Of a stretch of DNA of 64,000 bases, positions 7,905-17,823 are shown piece after piece. Each line of letters opens with the position of its first letter. The stretch's first letter is position 1. The position numbers and the translations under genes were made by a program. This DNA comes from Flavobacterium nitrogenifigens (GTDB lineage: Bacteria > Bacteroidota > Bacteroidia > Flavobacteriales > Flavobacteriaceae): contig NZ_QJRI01000179.1 in assembly GCF_003254565.1 (NCBI RefSeq), forward strand, positions 248,001 to 312,000, in the 5' to 3' direction. Under the pieces are notes generated by a model that had not been told where the DNA came from, made no database searches, and saw nothing but the letters and a program-made list of their open reading frames with translations.

Positions 7905-9296
7905 TTATTTCAATAAATCTAAAACTAATGAAGGGAATAAACCTAAAGCAATGTTTAAAACTATTGATACTACAGCTGTAGCATAAATAAGAAATGGTCT
8001 TCCTGTTCTTTCTTGATTAGGTTCTTTAGAATACATTGCAATAATCAGTTTGAAATAATATCCAACACTAATGATTGAATTGATTACAGCAACAATTACT
8101 AAACCAATATATCCTGCCTGAATTGTTTGGTTGAATAAGAATAACTTAGCAAAGAACCCAGAGAAAATAGGAATTCCGGCCATTGACAATAATGAAGCTG
8201 TAAGAACAGCAGCCAATAGCGGGTTTGTTTTTCCTAAACCGTGGAAGTTTGTAATATCTTCGTTATCCTGATCTCTGCAAACATATAAAATTACACTGAA
8301 AGCTGCGATTCCAGCTAATGCGTAAGCAGCAGTATAATATAATAAAACTCCAGCTGAAGCAGAAACCGTTAATAATGTCATTAACATGAAACCTGCATGA
8401 GAAATTCCAGAGAAAGCAAGCATACGTTTTACGTTTACTTGTCTTAACGCCATAATATTACCAACAGACATTGAAGCGATAGAGATAATTACTACAATAA
8501 CTTCAAACGTATGTAAAAGGTCTTGGTTTTCTAAAGAAGCAATTACATTCATTCCAGAAATCAACTTAAATAGAGTCGCAATAGCCACTACTTTTGCTAA
8601 AGTACTCATCAAAGCTGTTGTTAAAGCTGGAGAACCTTCGTACACGTCTGGAGCCCAGAAGTGGAAAGGTACAGCTGCAACTTTAAATAACATTCCGATA
8701 ATCATTAAAATCAAACCAATAGGAAACCAGATTGGTAATTCTGCAGATAAAGCGCTTTCGTGGATTTCAGTTATATCAAAAGTTCCCATTGCTCCGTAAA
8801 TCAAACAGATTCCGAATAAAATAATTCCAGATGCAAAAGATCCCATTAAGAAGTATTTCATACCCGCTTCGTTACTCTTTATATTCAAACGGTCACTTGC
8901 CGCTAAAACATATAAAGCAATAGACAAGATTTCAATTCCTAAGAAGAACATGGCTAAGTTTCCAAAAGAAACCATAGCTACAGCTCCAGCTAGCAAGAAT
9001 ACTTTAATTGCAACGTAATCTGAGATTTTTGTTGGGTGATTTTGGTAAAAATTGTGGCTTAATGCTACAAGGAAAATGGTCAAAACAATAAACAATGATG
9101 AAAAAGCTGTAGAGAATTTACTTACTGCTATCATGTTGTTGTAATAACTTTGTTCTGTTCCAAATTCACAATAATTAAGTGCCAACACCCCTAATAAACC
9201 TAAAATGGTAATAGGAATAATGGCCTTTCTTAAATTAAGAATTTCAAACAATAGGCAGAAAATACCCAATCCTGTTATAGCTATTAATGTATTCAT
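7905..9296 (-). CDS. nuoN: NADH-quinone oxidoreductase subunit N
   Basis: A 463-residue, Mrp-antiporter-like membrane subunit of complex I, with about 14 hydrophobic segments. The proton-channel signatures include FKVAAVPFHFWAPDVYEGSP (lysine after FLGIEILS-type helix and the conserved HFWAPDVYEG) and VKRMLAFSGISHAGFM. It forms one of the proximal proton-pumping modules. It is the last gene of nuoA-N, 64 bp after nuoM, and is followed by the operon terminator. Confidence 0.95.
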   Translation of the reverse strand: MNTLIAITGLGIFCLLFEILNLRKAIIPITILGLLGVLALNYCEFGTEQSYYNNMIAVSKFSTAFSSLFIVLTIFLVALSHNFYQNHPTKISDYVAIKVFLLAGAVAMVSFGNLAMFFLGIEILSIALYVLAASDRLNIKSNEAGMKYFLMGSFASGIILFGICLIYGAMGTFDITEIHESALSAELPIWFPIGLILMIIGMLFKVAAVPFHFWAPDVYEGSPALTTALMSTLAKVVAIATLFKLISGMNVIASLENQDLLHTFEVIVVIISIASMSVGNIMALRQVNVKRMLAFSGISHAGFMLMTLLTVSASAGVLLYYTAAYALAGIAAFSVILYVCRDQDNEDITNFHGLGKTNPLLAAVLTASLLSMAGIPIFSGFFAKLFLFNQTIQAGYIGLVIVAVINSIISVGYYFKLIIAMYSKEPNQERTGRPFLIYATAVVSIVLNIALGLFPSLVLDLLK

Positions 9297-9360
9297 TTTT
9301 ATCTTTTTGATTTAGGATTTCATTTTAATTGTAATCCTAATTTATTTTTTGTTTAAAATA

Positions 9361-10800
9361 TTAGTTCTTATTGATAACTTGTAAAATGTTTTCCAAGCTT
9401 GGTGTAATCAAATCTGTAATTGGTTTTGGATAGAAACCAAAGAATAATAAAACAGCAATGATTACCGCAAACGAAATTCCTTCGTTAAGCGTAACATCAG
9501 CAAAAGCTTTAGAATTAGTTTCGCCTAACATAACATGTTGGAACATTCTTAACATATAGTAAGCTCCCAAAATAATTGTCGTTCCGCCAAGAATAGCAAA
9601 CCAAATATTTACTTGAGATAAACTGTATAATACTGTAAATTCTCCAACAAAGTTAAATGTACTTGGTAACGCAACAGAAGCTAATACTAAGATTAAAAAC
9701 ATCGATGTAAATTTTGGAGACTGAGCACGGATACCGCCCATTTCTTCAATTTCTCTAGTTTCATATCTTCTGAAAATTACTTCAGCAGCAAAGAATAATC
9801 CCACTACAACAAAACCGTGAGCGATCATTTGCATAACAGCACCTCTAAAACCATCTAGAGTTAAAGTATATGATCCAGCAGCGATTAATCCAACGTGAGC
9901 AAGAGAAGAATAAGCTAATAATTTCTTTAGATCTTTTTGTCTTAAAGCAACAATTGATCCGTAGATAACACCTGCAATTCCTAAAGCGATAAAGATATAC
10001 ATGTATTCTTTAGCTGCGATTGGCGCAAGTGGCAATTGCCAACGAAGTACACTATATAATCCCATTTTTAGCATGATACCAGATAAAAGCATTGTTCCAA
10101 CTGTTGGTGCTTTTTGGTACACATTTGCTTGCCAAGTATGAAAAGGAATGATTGGAATTTTGATAGCATAAGCTAAGAAGAAAGCCAAGAAAATCCAGAA
10201 TTGCTCGCAAGCCGATAAGTTTACTTTATATAAATCTTCAATTAAGAAAGAACCTGCTTTTTGGTATAAATAAATGAAAGCTGTTAGCATGAATAAGGAA
10301 CCAGCAAGTGTGTAAATAAAGAATTTAATCACTGCTTTTCTTCGTTCTTCAGCATCACCATTACCCCAAATTAAAGCAATAAAGTAGATTGGAATAAGTG
10401 CTAACTCCCAGAAAATGTAGTATAAAAGACCATCAGAAGCTAAGAAAGTTCCTGTCATAGCAAACGACATAAACAAGATCAAAGCATAAAAGTTTTTTGA
10501 ATTTTTGTATTCATTTCCGAAAGAAGAAAATATAATAATCGGAGTCAAAGCTGCAGTAAGTAAAACCATTGCAAGTCCAAGTCCGTCAGCATTTAAAGCG
10601 AAAGAAATTTTTGGCTGTGTAATCCAGCTGTTGATTACGCTGATATTTTCGCCAGCATTATAATTATTCAATAATACAATTGAACATCCTAAAGCAGCTA
10701 AACTAAAAAGTAAAGCAACTTTTGAAGCTAGTTTGTCACCAGAAAAGTAAGTGGCAAATGCACCAATTAAAAGTATAATTAATATAGTAGAAACGTTCAT
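9361..10800 (-). CDS. nuoM: NADH-quinone oxidoreductase subunit M
   Basis: A 479-residue antiporter-like proton channel subunit of complex I. Characteristic sequences are FWELALIPIYFI (essential Glu), FHTWQANVYQKAPT and KDLKKLLAYSSLAHVG, with about 14 membrane helices. It lies 10 bp after nuoL and upstream of nuoN, so is translated from the same transcript. Confidence 0.96.
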   Translation of the reverse strand: MNVSTILIILLIGAFATYFSGDKLASKVALLFSLAALGCSIVLLNNYNAGENISVINSWITQPKISFALNADGLGLAMVLLTAALTPIIIFSSFGNEYKNSKNFYALILFMSFAMTGTFLASDGLLYYIFWELALIPIYFIALIWGNGDAEERRKAVIKFFIYTLAGSLFMLTAFIYLYQKAGSFLIEDLYKVNLSACEQFWIFLAFFLAYAIKIPIIPFHTWQANVYQKAPTVGTMLLSGIMLKMGLYSVLRWQLPLAPIAAKEYMYIFIALGIAGVIYGSIVALRQKDLKKLLAYSSLAHVGLIAAGSYTLTLDGFRGAVMQMIAHGFVVVGLFFAAEVIFRRYETREIEEMGGIRAQSPKFTSMFLILVLASVALPSTFNFVGEFTVLYSLSQVNIWFAILGGTTIILGAYYMLRMFQHVMLGETNSKAFADVTLNEGISFAVIIAVLLFFGFYPKPITDLITPSLENILQVINKN

Positions 10801-10810
10801 AGTAATAATA

Positions 10811-12694
10811 TTATTGAGCTAAAAATATATAGGAAACAATTGCGCAAAGTCCTAAAACAAAAACAAATAGATATAATCCTATACTTCCGGTTTGTAATTT
10901 TTTTCCTTGGAAAGCAATTTCGTTTGCTATTTTACCTAATCCAAAAACAAGTGCAGATAATCCTGTCTCGATATAGTCTCTAAAGAATTTAGATAAACTA
11001 TTAACTGGCGCTACAAATACTGCATCGTAAACTTCGTCTACATAATATTTGTTGTATAACACTTTGCTTAAACCAGTAATGTTTTCATCAGATTCTGGAA
11101 CATTATCTTGTTTAAAGTATTTTATGTAAGCAATTAAAATTCCTAGTAATCCGCCTAGAACTGCAACACCCATTAAAGTGTATTCTGTTGGGCCTAAATG
11201 ATGTTCGCCTTCTGTTGCTTTTGCAAAAAGAGGAGCAAGGTACTCATTTAACCAGCTGTTTCCAGGTAAACTAATTAATCCACCAAAAGTTGCCAAAATA
11301 GCTAAGATGATAAGCGGAATAGTAATTAATGAACCACTTTCGTGTAAGTGATGTTTTTGTTCTTCAGTTCCTCTAAATTCTTTGAAGAAAGTCAGGAACA
11401 TTAAACGGAACATATAGAAAGCTGTCATGATTGAAGCAACCGATCCAACAACGTATAATGGAATACTGTGGTGGAAAGCTGTCAATAAAATTTCGTCTTT
11501 AGAAAAGAATCCTGAGAAGAATGGAACTCCAGAAATGGCTAATGAAGAAATTAACATTGTCCAGAATGTGATTGGCATTGCTTTACGCAAACCTCCCATA
11601 TTACGCATATCTTGTTCTCCGTGTAATCCGTGAATTACAGATCCAGAACCTAAGAATAAACATGCTTTAAAGAAAGCGTGCGTGATTACGTGGAAAACCG
11701 CTACTTCATAAGCTCCAAATCCTAATGCTAAGAACATTAAACCTAATTGAGAAACTGTTGAGTAAGCCAATACTTTTTTGATATCAGTTTGAACTAATCC
11801 AATGGTAGCAGCAACTAATGAAGTGATTGCTCCAATAATTGCAATTACAGATTGAACATCTGTTGCAAGGTCAAAAACAAAGTTTAATCTTGTTACCATA
11901 AAGATACCAGCAGTAACCATCGTAGCCGCGTGGATCAACGCAGAAACTGGAGTTGGTCCAGCCATCGCATCAGGTAACCAAGTGTACAATGGAATCTGAG
12001 CAGATTTACCACAAGCTCCAATAAACAAGCATAAAGCAGCTAAAGAAAGTAAAGGTAAATTTAAGTTAGTAGCACCAGCAATTGCAGTTTTTAAAGTTGC
12101 ATAATCTAATGTTGAAAACATTGATCCAATGATGAACATTCCGATTAATAAACCTAAATCTCCAATTCTGTTCATGATGAAAGCTTTTTTCGCAGCATCA
12201 TTGTAATCTTGGTTTTTATGCCAAAATCCAATTAATAGGTAAGAACAAAGTCCAACACCTTCCCATCCGATGAAAAGAACTAATAAGTTGCTTCCAATTA
12301 CAAGAGTAATCATAAAGAAAACGAACAAATTCAGGTAAGCGAAGAATTTGTGCATGTTTTCGTCATCATGCATGTAACTGATAGAGTATAAGTGAATCAA
12401 AGATCCGATTCCAGTTACGAAAAGTAACCAAAGAACAGATAATTGATCTAATAAAAATCCAAGATTGATTTTTAAGTTGCTAATTTGAATCCAATCAAAT
12501 AAAGTAACTTCAATTCCTTTTCCAGTTGAAGTTATTTGATTAAAAAGTAAAAGAGAAACTACAAAAGAAATTGCTACGGCAATAGTTCCGATTGCACCAG
12601 AAACTGTTTTTCCTAAGCTTTTTCCAAAAAAGACATTTACTAGAAAACCTAGTAAAGGAGTTAAAACTAAAATTAAAGCTAAATTGGTATCCAT
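10811..12694 (-). CDS. nuoL: NADH-quinone oxidoreductase subunit L
   Basis: A 627-residue distal antiporter-like subunit of complex I. It has the signatures FIGWEGVGLCSYLLIGFW, LPDAMAGPTPVSALIHAATM and KKVLAYSTVSQLG. The long C-terminal part (residues about 480-627) corresponds to the lateral amphipathic helix that clamps the antiporter modules. It follows nuoK by 6 bp. Confidence 0.97.
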   Translation of the reverse strand: MDTNLALILVLTPLLGFLVNVFFGKSLGKTVSGAIGTIAVAISFVVSLLLFNQITSTGKGIEVTLFDWIQISNLKINLGFLLDQLSVLWLLFVTGIGSLIHLYSISYMHDDENMHKFFAYLNLFVFFMITLVIGSNLLVLFIGWEGVGLCSYLLIGFWHKNQDYNDAAKKAFIMNRIGDLGLLIGMFIIGSMFSTLDYATLKTAIAGATNLNLPLLSLAALCLFIGACGKSAQIPLYTWLPDAMAGPTPVSALIHAATMVTAGIFMVTRLNFVFDLATDVQSVIAIIGAITSLVAATIGLVQTDIKKVLAYSTVSQLGLMFLALGFGAYEVAVFHVITHAFFKACLFLGSGSVIHGLHGEQDMRNMGGLRKAMPITFWTMLISSLAISGVPFFSGFFSKDEILLTAFHHSIPLYVVGSVASIMTAFYMFRLMFLTFFKEFRGTEEQKHHLHESGSLITIPLIILAILATFGGLISLPGNSWLNEYLAPLFAKATEGEHHLGPTEYTLMGVAVLGGLLGILIAYIKYFKQDNVPESDENITGLSKVLYNKYYVDEVYDAVFVAPVNSLSKFFRDYIETGLSALVFGLGKIANEIAFQGKKLQTGSIGLYLFVFVLGLCAIVSYIFLAQ

Positions 12695-12700
12695 TTCTGA

Positions 12701-13021
12701 TTATCCTTTTAAATTTTTTAAATTATCGATACTGATTGATCCGATATTTCTAAAGATAGAAACTAAAATGGCCAATCCTACCGCAACTTCGGCTGCAGCA
12801 ACCGCCATCGAGAAGAACACAAAAACTTGTCCTTGCGCATCTTGATGATAAGTTGAAAAAGCAACAAATAAAAGGTTTACCGCATTCAACATAATTTCGA
12901 TAGACATGAAAACGATAATAGCATTTCGTCTGTACAATACACCAAAAATACCAATACAGAAAAGTACAACACTCAAAAAGATGTAGTTTTCAATACCTAT
13001 TTGATTTAATATATTACCCAT
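12701..13021 (-). CDS. nuoK: NADH-quinone oxidoreductase subunit K
   Basis: A 106-residue subunit with three membrane helices. The conserved glutamates lie in MSIEIMLNAVNLLFVAF and AAAEVAVGLAILV, part of the buried proton path. Its start codon overlaps the stop codon of nuoJ, indicating translational coupling. Confidence 0.96.
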   Translation of the reverse strand: MGNILNQIGIENYIFLSVVLFCIGIFGVLYRRNAIIVFMSIEIMLNAVNLLFVAFSTYHQDAQGQVFVFFSMAVAAAEVAVGLAILVSIFRNIGSISIDNLKNLKG

Positions 13022-13560
13022 TATTTATTTAATTTTTCTTTTTTAGACAATAGAACTGTTCCAATCATAGCAACCAAAAGTAAGATCGAAGCAAACTCGA
13101 ACGGAACCATATATTCGTCCAATAAGATTTTACCTAAAACTTTAATTGATTGGAAATCTTCTCCAGTAGAATCGTATTCACCAACAATTGGTTTTGAGTT
13201 AATAAAGATTGCAATTAAAACAATCAATATTAAACAGAAAGATACAATAGCCCCTAAACGTGTAATTCTAGGACGGTGAACTTCTCGCTGTTCGTTCAGG
13301 TTCATTAACATGATGGTAAACAGGAACAGAATCATAATAGCTCCGGAGTAGACTATTATATGTACAACAGCTAAGAACTGAGAATTTAATAGTAAATAAT
13401 GACCAGCAATAGAAAAGAAACAAATTACCAAGTAGATGGCACTATGAATCGGGTTTCTGCTGAAAATAGTCAAGAAAGCAGTAATAACGGTAATAAACGC
13501 TAAAAAGCAAAAGATAACTTGAATAGTTGTTGCGTGTGCAAAATCAGGAATATGTATCAT
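13021..13560 (-). CDS. nuoJ: NADH-quinone oxidoreductase subunit J
   Basis: A 179-residue, five-helix membrane subunit with the NuoJ signatures NPIHSAIYLVICFF and AVVHIIVYSGAIMILFLF. The loop after helix 4 (SKPIVGEYDSTGEDF) is periplasmic in the family. It begins directly after nuoI and overlaps nuoK by one base. Confidence 0.96.
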   Translation of the reverse strand: MIHIPDFAHATTIQVIFCFLAFITVITAFLTIFSRNPIHSAIYLVICFFSIAGHYLLLNSQFLAVVHIIVYSGAIMILFLFTIMLMNLNEQREVHRPRITRLGAIVSFCLILIVLIAIFINSKPIVGEYDSTGEDFQSIKVLGKILLDEYMVPFEFASILLLVAMIGTVLLSKKEKLNK

Positions 13561-14106
13561 TTAGTTAGCGTTTTTAAGTTGAGCATTTTTCATAGCCATT
13601 TCTAAAGGCATCACTAATTTATCTTTCCCGAAAATGAAATCTTCTCTATTGTAATTAGCAGGAACCAATACTTTAGATTCTGTTAAGTAAATAGCGTCTT
13701 TTGGACAAGCTTCTTCACATAAACCGCAGAAAATACAACGAAGCATATTGATTTCGTAGATTTCAGCGTATTTCTCTTCTCTATATAGATGTTTTTCATC
13801 AGGCTTACGTTCTGCCGCTTTCATTGTGATTGCTTCTGCAGGACATGATAAAGCACATAATCCGCAAGCAGTACAGTTTTCACGACCTTGTTCATCACGT
13901 TTCAACATGTGCTGACCACGGTAAACTGGACTCATTTCACGAACCTGTTCTGGGTAATGAATGGTAACTTTTTTTCTGAAAAGGTGTTTTACAGTAATAA
14001 CTAGACCTTTTACAATCGCCACAAGATACAATCGTTCAACAAAAGACATGTCCTTATTTGACACCACCTTTTTTCTACCCGATAATGATATAGTTTCTAT
14101 TGACAT
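13561..14106 (-). CDS. nuoI: NADH-quinone oxidoreductase subunit I
   Basis: A 181-residue peripheral-arm ferredoxin subunit with two [4Fe-4S] motifs, CTACGLCALSCP and CIFCGLCEEACP, which bind clusters N6a and N6b on the path to quinone. An N-terminal amphipathic region anchors it to the membrane arm. It is separated from nuoH by 87 bp, one of the wider gaps in the operon, with no terminator visible. Confidence 0.97.
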   Translation of the reverse strand: MSIETISLSGRKKVVSNKDMSFVERLYLVAIVKGLVITVKHLFRKKVTIHYPEQVREMSPVYRGQHMLKRDEQGRENCTACGLCALSCPAEAITMKAAERKPDEKHLYREEKYAEIYEINMLRCIFCGLCEEACPKDAIYLTESKVLVPANYNREDFIFGKDKLVMPLEMAMKNAQLKNAN

Positions 14107-14193
14107 TTTTACTATTATAGTTTATGATTTGCAATTTGATATTAATCAAATTCAAAATCTATTTTGTTTTTTATTTGAAGCTTATTACGGTTC

Positions 14194-15246
14194 TTAGAAT
14201 CCTAAAGCTGCTGCAATATCGTGTCTTAAAATAACAACACCTGTAATCATGATATTAATAATCGAAAGCGGGATTAAAATTCTCCATCCTAAGTTCATTA
14301 ATTGGTCATATCTAAATCTTGGAATTGTCCAACGTACCCACATATAGAAGAAAATGAAGAAACATATTTTTATAAATAATGCTCCAATTCCTAATAGGTT
14401 AGCTGTATTTACACCAACATTTTCTACCATCCATTGCATTCCTGGGTAGTTATATCCGCCAAAGAATAAAACAGAAATAATAGTAGAAGAGATGAACATA
14501 CTTGCATATTCAGCAAATAAATAGAATCCCATTTTCATTGACGAGTATTCTGTATGGTAACCTCCAATTAATTCGTTTTCACATTCTGCTAAATCGAAAG
14601 GAGTTCTGTTTGTTTCTGCAAATGAACAGATTAAGAAAATCAAGAATGATAATGGCTGATAAAATACATTCCAGTTCATACCTTGCTGCTGTAATGAGAT
14701 TTCTTTTAAACTCATTGTTCCAGTCATCATCAATAAAGCAATTATTGATAATCCCATTGCAACTTCGTAAGAAACCATTTGAGAAGCAGCACGGATAGCT
14801 CCCATCAAAGAGAATTTATTGTTAGAAGCCCATCCACCAATCATGATGCCGTAAACTCCAACAGAAAGAACTCCAAAAATGTATAAAATAGCAATGTTGA
14901 CATCTGTAGCCTGAAGAATAATGTCTCGTCCAAAAAGGTGTAAACGATCTCCCCACGGAATTACAGCACTTGTCATTAAAGCTGTACTCATTGCAATTGC
15001 CGGACCTACAACGAATAAAAATTTGTTTGGTGTATTTGGGAAAAATTCTTCTTTAGAGAATAATTTCATACCATCTGCAAGTGGCTGTAATAAACCTCCC
15101 CATCCAGCGCGGTTTGGTCCCACACGATCTTGTAAGAAAGCAGCAACTTTACGCTCTGCCCAAGTAGAATACATTGCCATGATCATTGTTACCGCAAAAA
15201 CGACAACAATTACAACACTCTTTTCTATAATAAATGCACTTTCCAT
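14194..15246 (-). CDS. nuoH: NADH-quinone oxidoreductase subunit H
   Basis: A 350-residue membrane subunit that forms part of the quinone chamber. Family marks are AERKVAAFLQDRVGPNRAG, PLADGMKLFSKEEFFP, the acidic loop FAETNRTPFDLAECENELIGGYHTEYSSM, and RWTIPRFRYDQLM. Eight or so helices are visible. It starts 3 bp after the nuoG stop. Confidence 0.97.
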   Translation of the reverse strand: MESAFIIEKSVVIVVVFAVTMIMAMYSTWAERKVAAFLQDRVGPNRAGWGGLLQPLADGMKLFSKEEFFPNTPNKFLFVVGPAIAMSTALMTSAVIPWGDRLHLFGRDIILQATDVNIAILYIFGVLSVGVYGIMIGGWASNNKFSLMGAIRAASQMVSYEVAMGLSIIALLMMTGTMSLKEISLQQQGMNWNVFYQPLSFLIFLICSFAETNRTPFDLAECENELIGGYHTEYSSMKMGFYLFAEYASMFISSTIISVLFFGGYNYPGMQWMVENVGVNTANLLGIGALFIKICFFIFFYMWVRWTIPRFRYDQLMNLGWRILIPLSIINIMITGVVILRHDIAAALGF

Positions 15247-15249
15247 TTC

Positions 15250-16281
15250 TTAAACTTTTTTATCATTATCAGTTAATGGAATCGCTGCCATACTAATTTT
15301 TTTACGGTCAATATCTCGACCTAAAAGGATATTTTTCTCAGTATCGATTTCAACTTTCTCTAATTTCTGAGTGTAGTTGTTTTGGTTGATAACAGAATCT
15401 TTTTCAAATTCTCTTGGACCTTCAATAACCCAGTCATTAACATTTTTATGATCAAAACGACAGCTGTTGCAGATGAATTCTTCTACTTCATGGTACTCGT
15501 CTTTACGACCAGTTACACGCTGAATTTCTCCACCAAACATCCAAACTGTAGTTTTACCGCAACAGCCAGGAGTTGTACATTCTCTGTGCGCGTTATAAGG
15601 TTTATTAAACCAAACTCTTGATTTAAAACGGAAAGTTTTATCTGTTAAAGCTCCAACAGGACAAACGTCAATCATGTTTCCAGAGAACTCATTGTCGATT
15701 GCTTTAGAAATTCCAGTTGAAATATTAGCGTGATCACCACGGTCTAATACTCCGTGAACTCTGTTGTCTGTCAATTGATCTGCAACTTGTACACATCTTT
15801 GGCATAAGATACAACGGTTCATGTGAAGTTGAATATTTGGACCAATATCTTCTGGTTCAAATGTTCTCTTTTCTTCGATGTAACGTGATTTCGGATTCCC
15901 GTGCTCAAAACTTAAATTCTGTAAATCACATTCACCAGCCTGATCACAAATAGGGCAATCTAATGGGTGATTGATTAATAAAAATTCTGTTACAGATTTA
16001 CGGGCTTCAGTTACTCTTGCAGACGATTTACTGTTCACTTCCATACCATCCATACATCCTGTTACGCAAGATGCCATTAATTTTGGCATTGGTCGTGGGT
16101 CAGCTTCACTACCTTTAGAAACTTCAACTAAACAACAACGACATTTACCGCCGCTGCCTTTTAATTTTGAGTAATAGCACATGGCAGGCGGAACTAAATC
16201 TCCACCAATCATACGTGCAGCCTGCAGGATCGTTGTTCCTGGTTCTACGTCTATACTTTGACCGTCTATGGTTACTTTCAT
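15250..16281 (-). CDS. nuoG: NADH-quinone oxidoreductase subunit G, short form
   Basis: A 343-residue iron-sulfur subunit. It keeps the N-terminal [2Fe-2S] site (CYYSKLKGSGGKCRCCLVEV), the His-Cys cluster segment DCPICDQAGECDLQ, the [4Fe-4S] site CILCQRCVQVAD, and a C-rich CTTPGCCGKTTVW segment. It lacks the large molybdopterin-oxidoreductase-like domain that takes E. coli NuoG to about 900 residues. Short NuoG is common in Bacteroidetes, so this is lineage-typical reduction and not a broken gene. A 170-bp spacer with an inverted repeat separates it from nuoF. Confidence 0.93.
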   Translation of the reverse strand: MKVTIDGQSIDVEPGTTILQAARMIGGDLVPPAMCYYSKLKGSGGKCRCCLVEVSKGSEADPRPMPKLMASCVTGCMDGMEVNSKSSARVTEARKSVTEFLLINHPLDCPICDQAGECDLQNLSFEHGNPKSRYIEEKRTFEPEDIGPNIQLHMNRCILCQRCVQVADQLTDNRVHGVLDRGDHANISTGISKAIDNEFSGNMIDVCPVGALTDKTFRFKSRVWFNKPYNAHRECTTPGCCGKTTVWMFGGEIQRVTGRKDEYHEVEEFICNSCRFDHKNVNDWVIEGPREFEKDSVINQNNYTQKLEKVEIDTEKNILLGRDIDRKKISMAAIPLTDNDKKV

Positions 16282-16298
16282 CTCTTATTTTGTTTTTT

Positions 16299-16363
16299 TA
16301 GTTTCAGGTTTAAAGTTTCACGTTGCTGAACATGAAACTATAATAACTTGAAACTTGAAACTA
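16299..16363. repeat. Inverted repeat in the nuoF-nuoG spacer (GTTTCAAGTTTCAAG family)
   Basis: Arms 16299-16317 and 16345-16363 match at 17 of 19 positions. The right arm contains CTTGAAACTTGAAACTA. A relative of the same sequence lies between sucA and sucB at 33076-33133. It lacks a long T run after the stem, so is unlikely to be a simple terminator. Confidence 0.75.
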
Positions 16364-16451
16364 TTTTAAACTTTTTTGTTGAAAGTCGGAATATTCAAAA
16401 GAGTTGCTGTCCTTTTTAATATTTTTAACTTTATAACTTTCTGCTATATAT

Positions 16452-17822
16452 TTATACGATTGCTTTACCGCCAACTAAATGCTTTACTTGCGAAAAAGGT
16501 TCAGCAACAAAGTGATCTCTATTTTTAATTTTTTCTGGAAAACGAACGTGATATTCGAACTCATCTCTAAAGTGACGAATCGCTGCAGCTACTGGCCAAG
16601 AAGCAGCGTCACCAAGTGGACAAATTGTGTTTCCTTCAATTTTACTCTGAATGCTCCACAATAATTCGATATCTTCTTCACGGCCTTGACCGTTTTCAAT
16701 TCTCCATAAGATTTTTTCTAACCATCCTGTTCCTTCACGGCAAGGTGTACATTGTCCGCAAGATTCGTGGTGGTAGAAACGAGCAAAGTTCCAAGTGTTT
16801 CTTACCACACAAGCAGTATCGTTGTAAACAATGAATCCTCCAGAACCTAACATAGATCCAGTAGCAAAACCACCGTCACTTAAAGATTCGTAAGTCATTA
16901 AACGATCTTCGCCGTTTGCTGTTTTGAAAATCAATTCAGCTGGTAAAATTGGCACAGAAGAACCTCCTGGCACAAATGCTTTTAATGGACGGCTTGAAGA
17001 CATTCCTCCTAAATATTCATCAGAATTCATGAATTCGTCAACACTCAAACCTAATTCAATTTCGTAAACACCAGGATTTTTAATGTGCCCAGAAGCAGAA
17101 ATTAATTTAGTTCCAGTAGAACGTCCAATTCCAATTTTAGCATAATCATCTCCAGAATTGTTTACAATCCATGGCACAGTCGCAATTGTTTCAACATTGT
17201 TAACCACAGTTGGATTTGCCCAAAGACCAGAAACCGCTGGGAAAGGTGGTTTAATACGAGGATTTCCTCTTTTACCTTCCAATGATTCAATTAATGCTGT
17301 TTCTTCTCCACAGATATATGCTCCAGCTCCACAGTGAACGTGAAGTTCTAGATCATAACCTGATCCTAATATATTTTTTCCTAACCATCCGGCAGCTTTT
17401 GCTTCGGCGATTGCTCTTTCTAAGATTTTGAAAACCCACATGTATTCTCCACGAATGTAGATATACGATAGGTTAGCGCCCAAAGCGTAGCTTGAAGTAA
17501 TCATTCCTTCGATCAATAAGTGAGGAATATATTCCATCAAAAATCTATCTTTGAATGTTCCAGGCTCAGATTCGTCGGCGTTACACACTAAGTGTCTTGG
17601 TCTTCCTGATTTTTTGTCAATAAAGCTCCATTTCATTCCCGCAGGGAAACCTGCACCACCACGACCACGTAATCCTGATTTTTTTACTTCTTCAGTAACT
17701 TCGTCTGGAGTAAGTGTTTTTAAAGCTTTTTCTACAGAAGCATAACCACCATTTTGGCGATACACTTCGTAGGTTTTAATTCCAGGAATATTGATTTTAT
17801 CTAATAATATTTTTTGTGACAT
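16452..17822 (-). CDS. nuoF: NADH-quinone oxidoreductase subunit F
   Basis: A 456-residue, NADH-oxidising subunit that holds FMN and cluster N3. Seen directly: the NADH/FMN loop GLRGRGGAGFPAGMKW, the CNADESEPGTFKDR segment, GAGAYICGEETALIESLEG, and the [4Fe-4S] motif CGQCTPCREGTGW with the distant cysteine in NTICPLGDAA. It starts 1 bp after the nuoE stop, as expected for a tightly coupled pair. Confidence 0.97.
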   Translation of the reverse strand: MSQKILLDKINIPGIKTYEVYRQNGGYASVEKALKTLTPDEVTEEVKKSGLRGRGGAGFPAGMKWSFIDKKSGRPRHLVCNADESEPGTFKDRFLMEYIPHLLIEGMITSSYALGANLSYIYIRGEYMWVFKILERAIAEAKAAGWLGKNILGSGYDLELHVHCGAGAYICGEETALIESLEGKRGNPRIKPPFPAVSGLWANPTVVNNVETIATVPWIVNNSGDDYAKIGIGRSTGTKLISASGHIKNPGVYEIELGLSVDEFMNSDEYLGGMSSSRPLKAFVPGGSSVPILPAELIFKTANGEDRLMTYESLSDGGFATGSMLGSGGFIVYNDTACVVRNTWNFARFYHHESCGQCTPCREGTGWLEKILWRIENGQGREEDIELLWSIQSKIEGNTICPLGDAASWPVAAAIRHFRDEFEYHVRFPEKIKNRDHFVAEPFSQVKHLVGGKAIV

Positions 17823-17823
17823 C

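Noticed and set aside
15250..16281. nuoG as a truncated pseudogene
   Set aside because: All cluster ligands are present, it ends cleanly 3 bp before nuoH, and short NuoG is usual in Bacteroidetes.
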